From: Dactylonectria macrodidyma
Taxonomy: Eukaryota > Ascomycota > Sordariomycetes > Hypocreales > Nectriaceae
NCBI GenBank assembly: GCA_020744425.1
Contig: JAGMUV010000025.1
Coordinates: 620,001-684,000, forward strand
Length of the DNA: 64,000 nucleotides
Direction of reading: 5' to 3'
In this document: in pieces, positions 14,116 to 25,795 of the stretch
Numbering within the stretch: position 1 is the stretch's first letter
Layout of the letters: the number at the start of each line of letters is the position of its first letter
The notes under the pieces: model-generated
Told to the model about the DNA's origin: nothing
The model's input: the letters and a program-made list of their open reading frames with translations, nothing else
Databases searched by the model: none
Translations under genes and position numbers: made by a program

Positions 14116-14273
14116 GAATATAAGTAGAAGGCGAAAAATAGGGTTGTGCTATCTAGCTAGCTTTTAATATTGCGTAATAGAACAGCGTACTCAATACGCG
14201 AGTCGACTAAGAATCAAGACCCCGAAGAGGCAATATGGAATAAAACCACAACAAAGCATCTAATGAATTAGTA
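14116..14273. other. Short spacer
   Basis: AT-rich spacer without features between the transporter gene and a transposase tail. Confidence 0.3.
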
Positions 14274-14420
14274 TCAATCGCTATACTCTTCTCCAGACAT
14301 CTCAATAACCGCTTGACAGGTCCCTGCAATATGACCGGACTTGCTGCACGTTCCACAGCGCCTTTCCTTCGGTAGCGCCGACCCTCCTTGAGCCACTACT
14401 TCTCGACGATTCAGTCCCCC
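14274..14420 (-). mobile_element. C-terminal fragment of pogo/Fot-type transposase with CCHC knuckle
   Basis: The minus strand encodes EVVAQGGSALPKERRCG followed by a Cys-x2-Cys-x4-His-x4-Cys zinc knuckle (CGTCSKSGHIAGTC), with a stop at 14274. This tail is typical of fungal pogo/Fot DDE transposases. The same tail, RIP-mutated, occurs at 50.8 kb next to recognisable transposase sequence. Here only the tail is identifiable; upstream sequence toward 15.1 kb is AT-rich with no clear catalytic domain. Confidence 0.6.
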
Positions 14421-15886
14421 AGAGTACCTCTGAGTTCATGATGAACTCAACCTACTCAAGTGCCTTCAGGAATGAAGAGACGAAAGTTCTATGCTCTACC
14501 TCCAACCTAGATTGATTCTGACTGACTCAAATTGTTCTCTCCCTTTAATTTGATTAAAATTCATCCTGCATTTCTCGCCTCAAATCTACTGTTCTCAAGG
14601 TGATTAATGTCATACCCTTGCTTCCCTATGGGCCGTTCCTCTTTTAGTTCTCCTTTGTGTCCTCCCCCCGGTGGCCTTGTGCACTCACCTGTTACTCTCA
14701 CCCTTTCGTTGTCTTAAAAATGTATTTTTTATCACTAAATGCTTTCATTGTGCTACTGTCTCATTCTGATTTTATTATTAAATACTTCTATTCGTTTGGC
14801 CAGCTTAGAGCTCCTCTAACAGTCTTTTTACTAAGCAGTTCCAGCCTAGTTTCTGCAGTTGCTATTCTGTGGGGATTTTATTGCTAACTAAGTCCCTCTC
14901 TCGCGCCTTTAACACTTCTAGGGTGGTCTCATGATTTTACTTTAGCTTAACCTGTGTTTATACCCTATGGAGAGGTTGTGAACGAGCTAATTTCTCAGTA
15001 ACCTAATACATTTAACCCCTTTTCCTTTTTTTCTTACTTTCTTTTTCTTTTTGTATTAGGCTAAGTAAAGTCTATCTTCTTAATATATGTAATTCAAGGT
15101 CTATGCCTTGGGAACCTGATCCAGCCTACCCTATACCACGTACAGGCTCAGGACGCGACCATCGTTACATCCATGGCCTCCCCTTCTCCAAATTGGCTAT
15201 GGAAACAGATATAAAACTGACCTGGAATGGATTAATCGGGGGCGTGCCAATCTATGCTCCAGTCAAGAGTCGGGTCGCTGCATCTTCCTGGTTGTCGATG
15301 CACTAGCTCCCGGCTTCGAGCCTTCATAAATGCAGAAACACATGGCTTCCCTAGCTTCTGTTCTGCCAAAATCGACCAGGGCCGAGTGTATCGCATGCAG
15401 CGAAGCACCTCGGTAGAGGTGATGGAAATCTCAACGAAATCGATACTGTGTATATAGCTGGGTCCGGAAGAAAAGGATTCGGAAGTGAGGTCTGAGTCGG
15501 AGCTGGAAGATCGTGGTGATGAAGATTCGAAGAGCCCTGGCGATAGTTGGAGGTTCTACTGAGCAAGATATCGTGGACATAATGTACATATCACCGAGGA
15601 TTGGTGGTTGTGGCCTGACCCACCGTTGGAGGCTTGAGAGAAGTCCTGGAGGGACGTATTGATGTTGTGAGAAGTGAAAACATCGAACTCTATCGAGGTA
15701 TAGTCATCCAGACAGCGAAAGCAATATAATTGCTAGGGTTCCGATAACTTCTATGTTCAAAAAGGGTGGTGTTTGATTGCTTCTACTCAGATACTCATAT
15801 TAGGCGCACAATCCAACCCTCATTCCCAGCGCAAGACGTGTTGGGTTTTGCAACCCCCACTCGCACGATTACTCCATCGACAGGCA
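14421..15886. other. AT-rich spacer, probably decayed transposon
   Basis: This stretch includes a perfect-looking palindrome around GAGTTCATGATGAACTC (about 14431) and a T/C-rich run near 15020-15055. It may be the remainder of the transposon whose tail lies at 14.3 kb, but I could not identify a catalytic core. The open frames at 15.1-15.6 kb have no family match that I can recognise. Confidence 0.35.
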
Positions 15887-17566
15887 CTAAACGGTAGCCT
15901 TGCTGTCGCTGATAGGCCTTGTTACTTCAACTAATTCAGTAGTACTCGAAAAACCCTTCGGGTGAAACTGTTGATGCAATGTCTGTGCGTCATAGACGCT
16001 GGTGTTGTCGTCTGCTGGGTCATTGACCCTGATCCTTCCTGCGCGAGATGTTGAAGGCATGTTGCGAACACCGGTCGAACCCGTATGAGTCGATCCAATT
16101 ATCCTTGGGAACAACCGGAGAAGCAGAAGCCGGAGGTTGGGCATACAAACACAGTAGATTGCGACATTGAGTTCGATGATGGACCAATAACAGGTAGAAA
16201 ACATATCCCCTAGAACGATAGTGAGAAGCAGCATCAGGCAAGAATAGGGGTTTTTTAGCTTACATGTTGGGTTGACGGTATGGCCATATTCAACAAGAGC
16301 ATGAAGTCGGAGGATGCAGACAACTGTGACACTTGCATATTCTAGTTAGCTTTGCGCATAAACACAACGGAGACGACAAACTTACAAAGTACCCACACCG
16401 AGCATCAGGGCAACGGCGAGTTTTCTTTTCCAATGAATCTGCAGATGTACTATCTGCGACAATGGAAGCCCGAGCATCCAGACGTCTATGATAATGCTGA
16501 TAGAAGCACCGGCCCATGCCATAGCATTGATATTATTGCATTCGCCATCATGTAGCGCATCCCAGCGTTGCCAGGAATAGCTGATTGGTCGGCATTGGGT
16601 TAGGGTTACGATATTAAAGATGACAAGACAGACCACATTTGCAATAAGAGTGGCCCATATAAGCCTCCGAATAGTAGTTCCAGGGAATATTCGAAGGTAG
16701 AAGAGAAGGACACAAATCTTCACAGAGAAGACTGTGATGGTGTATAAGATTGAACCCACAAAAAGGAACTTGAAAAAGTGTGAGCAATTTTCTGTTAGAC
16801 ACGGGGGTTATACCTACGCGTAAGAAAGCTGTAATCTGCTCCGCACTGACAGTCCAAGCATCCTTTCCCAGTCCATTCGGTGAAACTAATAGCATTTCAT
16901 TAATAATTGTCCTTCAATAAGGACCACATGTAACTTACGCCCATATATGCAAACTGCTGAGTTCGCAATATCAACTGCCTGCGCGAGCCGTAAGCAGCCA
17001 TACTAACACCTTTGGAAAAAGACTGTCTAACAAGGGAGAAGATAATGAGATAGTCGTCAGCGTAGAGGCCCGAGCCGCACTGCAGCCTCTCAACCAACCT
17101 CAAACCAACTATAATCGAGGCAACGATAGTCAAGGTCGCAGCCAAGACATCGAATTTCAGATGCTTGTCTCGGAAAGGTGCATTGCAAGCATTAGAGGTT
17201 GCATTGATGGTGGCTACGGACCACGTGTCAGGTCTTGTCGGTGAAATTTTACCGGTGGGCTTTGACTCACCGAATATGTCCTCCGGGAGGCATGATTGTT
17301 TAACACAGGTGAGGACGTGCTCCCTTGTGGATTCACCTGTGCATAGGCATTGCGGATCAGTGGAGCAGGCAGAGCTTTGTTTTGCCTCTTCAAAACACTC
17401 CCGCTATGGAGGCGTCAGTCAGCATTTCGCCAGATCTCGAGGGAGATCAGATGCAGCGCCGTGCACTCACTGCGCAGTCAGGAACAGTTGGGACCTTGAG
17501 GGTCTCGTCGCAGCATATCGGGCAGACAAAGAATAGGAAAACGAACAAAGCCAACAGGGCATTCAT
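15887..17566 (-). CDS. CFEM-domain PTH11-type G-protein-coupled receptor
   Basis: A fungal surface receptor of the Pth11 class, by family. The minus strand gives eight exons and about 430 aa. Exon 1 starts at 17566 with a signal peptide (MNALLALFVFLFFVCPICC). Exons 1-2 encode a CFEM domain with its Cys spacing (CFEEAKQSSACSTDPQCLC, then CVKQSCLPEDIF). The extracellular linker contains NACNAPFRDK. Seven membrane helices follow, with family landmarks GLYADDYLIIFSL, YGLSPNGLGKDAW, LLFYLRIFP, LTQCRPISYSWQRW, MLGVGTFVTVVCILRL, STCYWSIIELNVAIYCVCMPN and a cytosolic tail. All junctions can be drawn with GT...AG in phase. The weakest is the third intron (donor GTTAGA after IIFSL). No stops fall inside the model, so it appears functional. 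The ligand is unknown; relatives sense surfaces or nutrients and feed cAMP/MAPK signalling. Confidence 0.88.
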
Positions 17567-19551
17567 CTTGATATGCAGGCAGGGGTTTGGGATGGATGGA
17601 GCATGTCCAAGTTGCATTGCAGCCCTTTTAATGGATCCAAGGTTCCCCTGTTCAGTTCGAGCGCTGACCCCGCATATGTAGAGCAGAGATGAGACTGAGA
17701 GAGTCTGGACTGGGGGGGGGGGGATCTGATCCCCGCAGTGTCAGGGATGCGTGCATTAGTGCTTCAGGTGGACCGTGATGCCATTGGTAAACTAAACTAG
17801 AATGCAGATCAGGAGACTGGTCAAACTTCCAGTAATACTTTGAGCTAGTGGAAGCTCCCAACCGCGAAGGACGGTGTGGGCGTGGATGTGTGCGACTGTG
17901 ACAGGCAAAGTGTCATTAGCTGAACGCCACCACGTTGGACGTTTCCTCGCAACAACGCGACTCTTTTTGTATCATGACCACAACAAGCTTTTTATTCCAT
18001 AGTGATGCATACAGAGTGAATGGAAGGGTAGTGACCCAGAGGTAGTACCTTAGAATCCAAGCAGCACGACTCATTGTGCCCCGTTTTCAGTCATCTCGTT
18101 CCCTGTTATTCTCCTTTGCGCCCGCAGCACGATTGCCACATGGCGCATCGTGGATGGAGGGTTGGCCCCGATTGCGAGTGCGGAGATGACACGAGACGCG
18201 CCATCTTCAGCCCTGAACATCACGTCAAGGATATATTCAAGGCGGTCCGCCAAGGGGCAGTGCAGTGGCGTTTTCGCAACCAAGGCAGCGACATGGGATG
18301 GACATTTGGATGGCACTAGTCAGGCCTCAATGCCCAGACCGAGCTTCAGTGGGAATGATCTAACTTATGAAGCGACCACGGTGAAGGCATTGAAGGGATA
18401 TGCCTACTTTTGCTCATGCCTTGGGTTTAGGAGTCTAGCTGTCTGTTGAAGCCTCTCTCCCGCTTAACCCTTAACCCGCTGTCCACCTTTTCGTCACTGA
18501 TCTTATCGGTAAGCGTAAGTGCACCACCTTTGTCACCGTGGACATCATCGCCACGACTGGCTTGCTGGACCTGTTGTCGCGGTATATGGCCGTCGGCTTG
18601 AGCCGGGCTAGCGACGGGAATGGGACCGGGGATGATGGCGCGGTGGAAGAGGTCGCCGAGCGGGGGTAATGCGACGGAAGCTACCGGCAAGGGGCCCAAA
18701 AGGTGAGAATGCAAGTTTCGGACCAAGAATCGTGAGCAAGCAAATTGTTAGTTCGAATGACGCACACCATCTGTCATTGGGCATTGGGATACCCGAGGGG
18801 CTGGAAGCTCTACTGTCATCTACAATGGTGCCCCGCCATTGGACATCAGAGGCCGCGACTCTCCTGTTTTCATGCGCGTTCGAGAGGCCCAATGAGCTGA
18901 TCCCATTTATTTTGTTGCTTTTCTCATGATTCCTGCCATCCGGTGCGCCGAGAGACTCAGCGAGCAAGTAGCTTGCCCAGCCCAACCAACTTTGGGCAAA
19001 TAAACACCCAGAGATTAATCGAGTACAATATTACCGTGACAGGGATGATTGTTGAGGCAGCATACGCTCTGCCAGGCACCTGAGAGACCTCGGTAGGAAG
19101 CGCTGAGAGGAAATGAGCTGTCTCTGAGCCAGCCTCGGCCAGGTGTTTTTTGGTGAGGGGGGGATGGGGGAGGCCATCATCAAGGAAGTGGATAATTCGT
19201 TGCCACACCCTGGAGTTTCGCCCCTGCATTTGGCTAATTTCACAACATCCAACACCCATCCCACATGGTTCAGGACACCAACTTCTTCGATGCCCCAGCA
19301 CACCAAGTATTTTATAGCGTCAAAGTCTCGGAAGCCGCTGCAACCTCCGCGTGAAGTGACTAACATTATGATGGATACGAAAAAGCCTGGCTCTCCCGAG
19401 AAGGTCCTGGCAAGCCTAGCGTAAGCCACATGCCCTGGAGCTAAACACACAAACATTTTTATAGCGCTGAAGCCACCGGCGGTTCAACTTCCATATTTGA
19501 TTTAGTTTCTCGCCACTGGTCGGTCTGTGCTCAGTCTAACGGAATATTTCG
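17567..19551. other. Long spacer without recognised genes
   Basis: Several 60-140-codon open frames occur on both strands, but none has protein-family signals and most overlap one another. A run of ten or more G bases lies at about 17711-17721. I see no repeat or RNA gene. Confidence 0.4.
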
Positions 19552-20438
19552 ATGAGTCCTAGGCAAGCTCCGCCACTCGCCATTGTGACCATCTTTCTGC
19601 TTTGTCTGTCAACTAACACCATCTCGCTGCGGGTTCTAGAGTCGCCATTCCATCAAATATTTCGGTTTAGATGACTTGCTGACGCTTATTGGACAGGTAA
19701 GTTTTCTTCCCACAATATTCAGCCGAGGGCTAGGATAAATGTTGATGGCGGCGTTGGTAATTCTAGACCTTGTTCGTGGGAACCAGCGTTGCCGTTATTA
19801 TTGGCACTTGCCATGGTTTTGATGCTCTAGATATCCACTTAACAAACGAAAAAATCGTCATGGACTCCAGGTTAATAAAACCAAAGCTTCATTTATATAC
19901 GTTCTAAGCCTCTTATCATGCTGTTGCTAACTTAATTGTATCGTGTCTCTTTTCAGCCCAGATTCCGTACTGCCTTGCTTGCACCCGCATCAAAAGCAGC
20001 ATCTGTGTGTGTCTCTGATTCGACTGAGTAACACACACTGTCACTTACCCTGCATACGCTGTCATGACCATCAGTTGCATTGCAGGAATTGCGAACGTCA
20101 TTATTGATTCAACTCTCTGCAAACCAATTAATGCTATGTGGGACCCCTCTGCCAGTACATGCGTCTCTGCATCCGTGATTATGACTGCTAGTTATCTTCT
20201 ATCAGCTGCCTCTATTCTGACCGATTTCTCTTGCGTTCTTCCTGTCAGGCTCCTTTGGAACTTAAATTATAGTTGGAAAATGAAAGCTCCAATTGTTTGT
20301 ATCCTGAGTTTCGGTGCTCTGTACGCCAACTTAATAGCAAGAGCTTCAAGTCCTAGGTTAACTTGGCTCGTTAAACAGTGCCAGTACCGCTACCATCATT
20401 CACATATCGTATTTTCGCTACTACGCCTAGAAGACTGA
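19552..20438 (+). pseudogene. PTH11/rhodopsin-domain receptor relic
   Basis: The ATG at 19552 (MSPRQAPPLAIVTIFLLCLST) opens helix 1. One extra base shifts the frame just before SIKYFGLDDLLTLIGQ, the conserved loop that follows helix 1. A GTAAGT donor (19698) and a later exon (about 19769-19870) encode LFVGTSVAVIIGT. The helix 3 exon contains two stops near 20019-20028. The last exon carries the family segment with CKPINAMWDPSASTC (equivalent to the TQCRP loop), then helices VIMTASYLLSAAS, FSCVLPVRLLWNL and WKMKAPIVCILSFGAL, and ends at 20438. The usual seventh helix and tail are missing. It is a remnant of the same superfamily as the intact receptor 2 kb away but lacks a CFEM domain. Confidence 0.72.
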
Positions 20439-21801
20439 CCACCTCCGTATATATCTTCGGGCAAAAACTCTGCCAAAAGCCGGCTAATGTAATTTCAGGC
20501 GGCGTTGCCACTATCGTCCTGTAGTCCGTTGTTGAATTAGGGGTGGGTCTTAGTGCCGGATCCGCTGCTGCATTACGACCCCTCCTGCGTTGGATCTACA
20601 CACCGGATCCATGATTGACTCCGGGCCTGGTCGATATGACACTTATACGGGGCGACAGCCTTTTTATATTGTCGAGCGACCACTACGGGTGGCGCTCGAA
20701 TGATGGACATATGAACGAATACATGAAATTAGCGAGGTGAGCGCGAAGACCTTTGCTGCCAATATCATACTCATGATTACAGTACTACGAGCTCGGTGAC
20801 GACTATCACTCCTGATAACTGAAAGATTTCTGTGTTCTTACCCCCAAAAACAGGGTTTTCACCCAGTTTGGGAAAACAGGAAGGAGAGTGTCCTAGGGTT
20901 TGGACCTTGGACGTTGGATACGTACAAACTTCCAAAGCCTAGTGTAGTGATAAAGCTTCTAATACGCCTACGATATATTCAGAAGCTTGTTTCCATGAGT
21001 ATTCTGTTACATAATTGAATGCTTACCTTCTCTTGAGCGCGTCCATATGAACGGTGACGGTACGGCAGCAAAGTGTTGGATGTGTTTTGGGATCTTCGCG
21101 GGTCTTTCGGTCACAAGGACTGCGACTTAGAGTAACAATCTAACTGGCGTAGGTATCAGGAAAATCTCATCGAATGACCGTCTCAATTCCTAGCAAGATT
21201 TCTTTCCTTGTTCTCCTGTGCCACTGATTATATTCGAAGACTCCATGAGTTAAATAGTAAGGAAAATCTTGCATAGCTGGAACAACGCATGTCAATTGGA
21301 CTTAGTCAGGATCATTATCAATGCATGAAACACAATGACACGGAACGAGCTCAGCTAGCTCAAACTCTTGATTCCTATCTCAAAAAAGGAAGGTCGGGCT
21401 CTTGCATATGCGTTGAATTGGGTGCCTCAACGAGGGCTGTAGTTAAAGATCATGCTGACGATCACCGAGAAGACTATAGTGAACTCGTTACGTCCACTAT
21501 CATATGAAACATCCCTTGGTAGTACCCTTTTGCAAACTCGATCAATCTTGGGTCTCCATCCATGCCTCCATTCCCCCCTATCGCATTTACAGCGCCACTT
21601 GTAGCGTCAATGATTTATGTGTCACACGCACATAATTACTGGCACTTGATGCTGTTAATGTCGTTGTTCATCCTGCCGTCGAGAGAACAAATCAAGGCCC
21701 GATCCCCATTGTACGTGCTACTCCAACCCTGGCAGTTATTGGCGCTGGGATGTTAATTAGGACACCGAGATATTTTTCAAACATTGAACGCGCGAAGGAA
21801 C
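20439..21801. other. Spacer without recognised genes
   Basis: No family is recognisable. The open frames at 21289-21507 and 21562-21756 have no support. A partly repeated AAAACAGGG/GGGAAAACAGG pair near 20845-20882 is the only structure noticed. Confidence 0.35.
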
Positions 21802-22121
21802 CTACTCATAAACCTGACAGCTCCGACCACGCGGCTTCGAGAAAGACGAAATCTTGTTCCTCCAATTCGGTGTGAGGGTTCCTATTCTTTAAGTTAGTGA
21901 CGAGAGAATGGAGAGCTGATTTCTCCCGTGGATTAAACACGGGTTTGGTGGATCTTACTACAAGTTCCAGCCTGCAGGTTTAGCGCAAGGTACTCTCCTC
22001 TACCAGAAGTTTGATCGTAGATCGTAACCTGAATGGGTGGCGCCTGTCTTTCCTCGATAGGAGAAGAAAGAACAGAGGTTGCGGCGAGCAGGGTCGCGAC
22101 GAAAGCGAGATTGAACTGCAT
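21802..22121 (-). CDS. Small secreted protein, 80 aa, two exons
   Basis: The start at 22121 gives a clear signal peptide (MQFNLAFVATLLAATSVLS) followed by PIEERQ, a Kex2-like dibasic-free propeptide end. One 77-bp intron (21882-21958) has donor GTAAGA, a CACTAAC branch point and a TAG acceptor. Splicing keeps frame and yields ...LQAGTC then RTLTPNWRNKISSF ... RSCQVYE, ending at 21802. The mature part is about 60 aa with two Cys (residues 54 and 77). The pattern (QVTIYDQTSGRGEY, then a Trp and an SSF motif) resembles small fungal secreted proteins of beta/gamma-crystallin-like type, which are usually somewhat longer. The stop may therefore be an early truncation. No toxin or enzymatic motif is seen. 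An effector or wall-associated role is possible but unproven. Confidence 0.6.
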
Positions 22122-24002
22122 CTTGAATATACTGGCTGAGTATATATTTGGCGTTTGTTGAGTGTAGCTTTTGCTGTAATGGCTTGTTTTCTATGCCCGA
22201 GTAGTTGTGTTATGATGAGATTATTTGCTGGAATGTGGAAGATGAAGGGAATTTATGCATTTTAGGATTGGAGCTTGTGACCAGGTATTGTAGTCCTAGA
22301 TTGAGTAGGTGGCTGCTCCAAGCCTATAGTTTTCGGTCGATAATTTTTCAGCTTGCTATGCACCTTGTTTGATATACGAGGTGCTATCCTAATTATAGTC
22401 TCTTTATTCTATCTTTAGCGATTTAAATGGCGAGGTCCCGAATTTGGCGTGATAAATAAATTGATTCGTTATCCAGAGCTGTCCGGATACTTCCATTCCT
22501 CATGTAGTGTTCTAGTTCGGTCTAGATCCTTGCGAGGCTTGCGTCTAGCTATTTACAAGCCCCGATAGATTTTTGTATTACAAGGAATAGAAACTGCTCG
22601 TCAGCCCCGGATGACATGCGAATTCAGGGCGCAGAAGATTGGTTGGTGATGTTATGCCAGACGCAGATATAGGTTAAAAATACGCTACCGGAAAGAGGAG
22701 AGATTAGTCCCCTTTCATGTAGCGGCATTGCGATATGCTGGCTTTCTCTCGGCCCGCGGCTTGTACGCATCTCGCCAGAGACATGAAGTGCATTATTCCG
22801 CGATGTTTTCTAAGGGCCTAGTACATTTCTATACTCGGGGTTGGGTAAAATAAACGCATGCGTGAGGACTTGATTGGCTGTCCACAACTGACGCCTCGCC
22901 AATAAGCCAGTTGCTGCATTAGCCCATTGTCGCCGTGCTGGTGCGGAGGTTGCCTAAGATGGCGGCTGACGGTCCATTCAACTATTCATAAATTTAGCAC
23001 AGTATAAATTTAGCACAGTAACATTGACGTCCTAGAATTTACCTGCACCCATTTACGAATAGCAACGACGTCATATGATTTACCATGACGATGACGGGCT
23101 CTGGTGGAGCGGTAAAGGCTGCCTAAAGGTCCACGAAGACGTAAACGTGAGAGGCTGGGAGGCTGAACTTAGAATTATACTCATAAGATCAATCGTGAGG
23201 AGGATTTTCCGAAAATTCAAGTGCCTTTGTGTGGATTGCACACGTCATCGAAGTTTGCCTACAAAACGAATACCTCAAGATGCGGGACACGTCTACACGT
23301 CTGGACCGTCTTAGCATGATTTCATATTGCAGACTGCTGAAATTGCCACGACATTAAGCTTCAAGCCAGTCAGTCGAATAATTGTCACTTGATGATGATG
23401 TGTCAGAAGTCGTTTGGCAGACTTTGAATCACATGGCATACCGTCTAGCCAATTTCGAGACGAAACTTATGCAGCCACCACAGCCTCGTCAGCTACAGGC
23501 ATTGTTCTGTACGCATGAAGGAGACTCTAGTGACGTTTTCAAGTGTCAATGACCTATCGTTTTGTGGACCTGAGGATTCGATTCGATCAAAGCCATTCAT
23601 TTTCTTCAGCTTCAAAGTCTAAACTGGCCGTACCGGCTAGGCAGTTGCTATTTTGGGCCGTCGCGTACGCCGGAATTTCCAGATTGGACAGCAGACCAGT
23701 TGAACGAGCTAGATTCAGGAGCATCAAAAGACTACACGGAGAGGTCTGGCGGGCGACACCGACTGCCGAGGGTGCCGATGGTCCAAAGCGAGAGAAAAGA
23801 AGGCGTTTCAGCATGAGAGCATAGAACAGAACAGAAACGGTTGTATTCCAAGGAGAACAAGGTCGCAGAAATGTTTCCTATAATAAGCAAGGTTGTATGA
23901 CGATCTTCTTACGTAGTAAGAACAGTTAGCTATAAAAAACTTCAAGTATTCCAGTTTAAGTAGCTGATGGGCAGAGGAAGCTGAAGATGTTGCGTTAGTC
24001 AA
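22122..24002. other. Spacer without recognised genes
   Basis: Open frames at 23075-23314 and 23543-23824 lack family signals. Part of this region may have encoded the missing N-lobe of the kinase relic that starts at 24.0 kb, but I could not find a glycine loop. A 16-base tandem duplication lies at 22988-23019. Confidence 0.35.
22988..23019. repeat. Two tandem copies of a 16-base unit
   Basis: The unit ATAAATTTAGCACAGT is repeated exactly twice in direct tandem. No function is apparent; replication slippage is the simplest explanation. Confidence 0.9.
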
Positions 24003-25698
24003 ATGCTTCATTCATGCGGTATTGTCCATGGCGACATGAGGGCAGAGAACGTCTTGATCTTTCCTGATGAGGAGCGCAAGTACAGAGCCAAACTGAGTGA
24101 CTTCGGCTACTCCGTGGTTATGAATGCCAAAATGAACAGCCTCTTGCTGGGAGGAACCCGGCCATGGACGGTCCCCGAGGCTAAGACAGCAGTCAAGGTG
24201 TGGGACACAAAGTGTACGGATATATACTCGTTAGCCCTTCTCATGTAATGTACATTTGCGCATGGTCGCAACATCTTCAGTCTCCTCGTGGATCCCTCCA
24301 AGCGAGGCGAAGAATTCTATTCGGAGGCGGAATATCCACTGGCGACGGCGTACGGGTATCGAATCGCGCGTGCCATTGGGATCGCATTTGACAATCCAGA
24401 GGGCGTAGTCCAATCACTAAAATCAATGGCCCTGCGTAGTTCAAGAACTGCTCTCGAAGATCTCGCGACGATCTCCAAGGACGACTACGAGGAAACGAAG
24501 AAAACGACTCGTAACGTCCTCGCAGGCACAGGTGCGAATTTCTTTTTCTAAAGGAGAAATGCTTCACGGATTCAACCACGGAATGTAGATGAGGACTTTT
24601 AGAAACATTCCCATCTTACTCGAGAATTTCTCTCGATTGAATCGCATCGCCGATTACACGAGCAATAAAAGAGGCGACCGAATCCTTCACATCGCCGCAA
24701 GATGCGGCCAAACGGAAGCGATCGAGGCTCTACTAAATTGATTTCCCTCACTTGACGTCAATCGACTCAATGACCAGGGCGAGACGCCGCTTCTGTGTAC
24801 ATGTCGCGCCAGCCAAACTCGGACGGTCTTGTGGCTCACCTCACATGGAGCAATCACATTGGTGGAAGCACGGAATGGAGAGTCTCCACTTCACAGACTA
24901 CTATCGTTTGATGGCGAAGAGATCGAAAGAGTTGGCTCAGCACTAATCCAAGCCGGCGCAGATGCAAACGCGAGGACGAAATGATACGCGGCTAATCCAA
25001 CCACTTCTCGACCACGGCGCCCCCTCGACGGCTTCCCAGACGGCTTCCGCACAATCGAATCCCCGCCGCCCATCGCCGTGCAAAATGATGCCTTCCAGCT
25101 CGCCGACAGCTTTGTATCGCTAGGCGCCGACATCAACTTCGCCACCTTCAGCAGCGGCCACCTGACCTTAACAAACCCCACAACCATCCTCGGTCATGTC
25201 ATCTCCAACACGCGCAATTCAATCGCACGTCGCCGCTATCTCCTCGGCAGCGCATCAACGCCCGACCGCCTGTATTTCATCGTCGAGCCAACCCGGCAGT
25301 GGACGGCGCTCCACCGCGTTGCAGCTTCTCATATCGACACCGACCCCCGCGGGACGGATATCGCGGAGGCGGCTCAGCTAGACTGGGCGGACGTCGATTG
25401 GGGTGCGAACCGCGAGGTTTTGAATGAGCTGCTCAGGCAGTTTAGTGATTCGGAGCAGCTTAACGCTACTGAGCAGAGTATGGGACTCACGACGATGCAC
25501 CTGGCGGTTCTCGCGGGGAATGATGCTGCAGCGATCTTGCTTCTTGATCACGGTGCCCGCAGCGACGTGCCGAGTGCAGGTGCCCAGAGTGCGACAGCCG
25601 CTGCTTTGGCACTTCGAATACAGAGGGAGGGGTTGTCTACGATCGAAGAGAGTGCCAGACCTAGCACGAAGGAGCTGGCGGCCCGGAACGAGTGTTAG
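24003..25698 (+). pseudogene. Protein kinase-ankyrin repeat gene relic
   Basis: The first piece encodes the C-lobe of a Ser/Thr kinase. It shows catalytic loop HGDMRAENVLIF (H-x-D-x4-N), DFG, and a VPE box in place of APE, followed by WDTKCTDIYSLALL. A second piece (24288-24551) carries a helical linker, and ankyrin-type repeats follow: GDRILHIAARCGQTEAIEALL, LNDQGETPLL, GESPLHRLL, ALIQAGADANA, SFVSLGADINFA, LTTMHLAVLAGNDAAA and LLLDHGARSDV, ending at 25698. Stops occur after ALLM (24246), near 24549, inside the repeats at about 24739 and 24982, and frames change between pieces. The kinase N-lobe is not seen. The intact gene would resemble fungal kinase-ankyrin signalling proteins. The last 206-codon piece is still open and could be mistaken for a gene. 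Confidence 0.75.
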
Positions 25699-25795
25699 CA
25701 ATCTTCTGAAACCACCAGCCCAGTCTGCTGCATGAGCAATCTTTGCCCTATGGGCTGGTGGGTTCGAAACCTCGGTGCGTTAGAGATGTTCAACC

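Noticed and set aside
18071..19456. Several 80-140-codon frames on both strands
   Set aside because: They overlap each other, have no recognisable domains and lack consistent splice signals.
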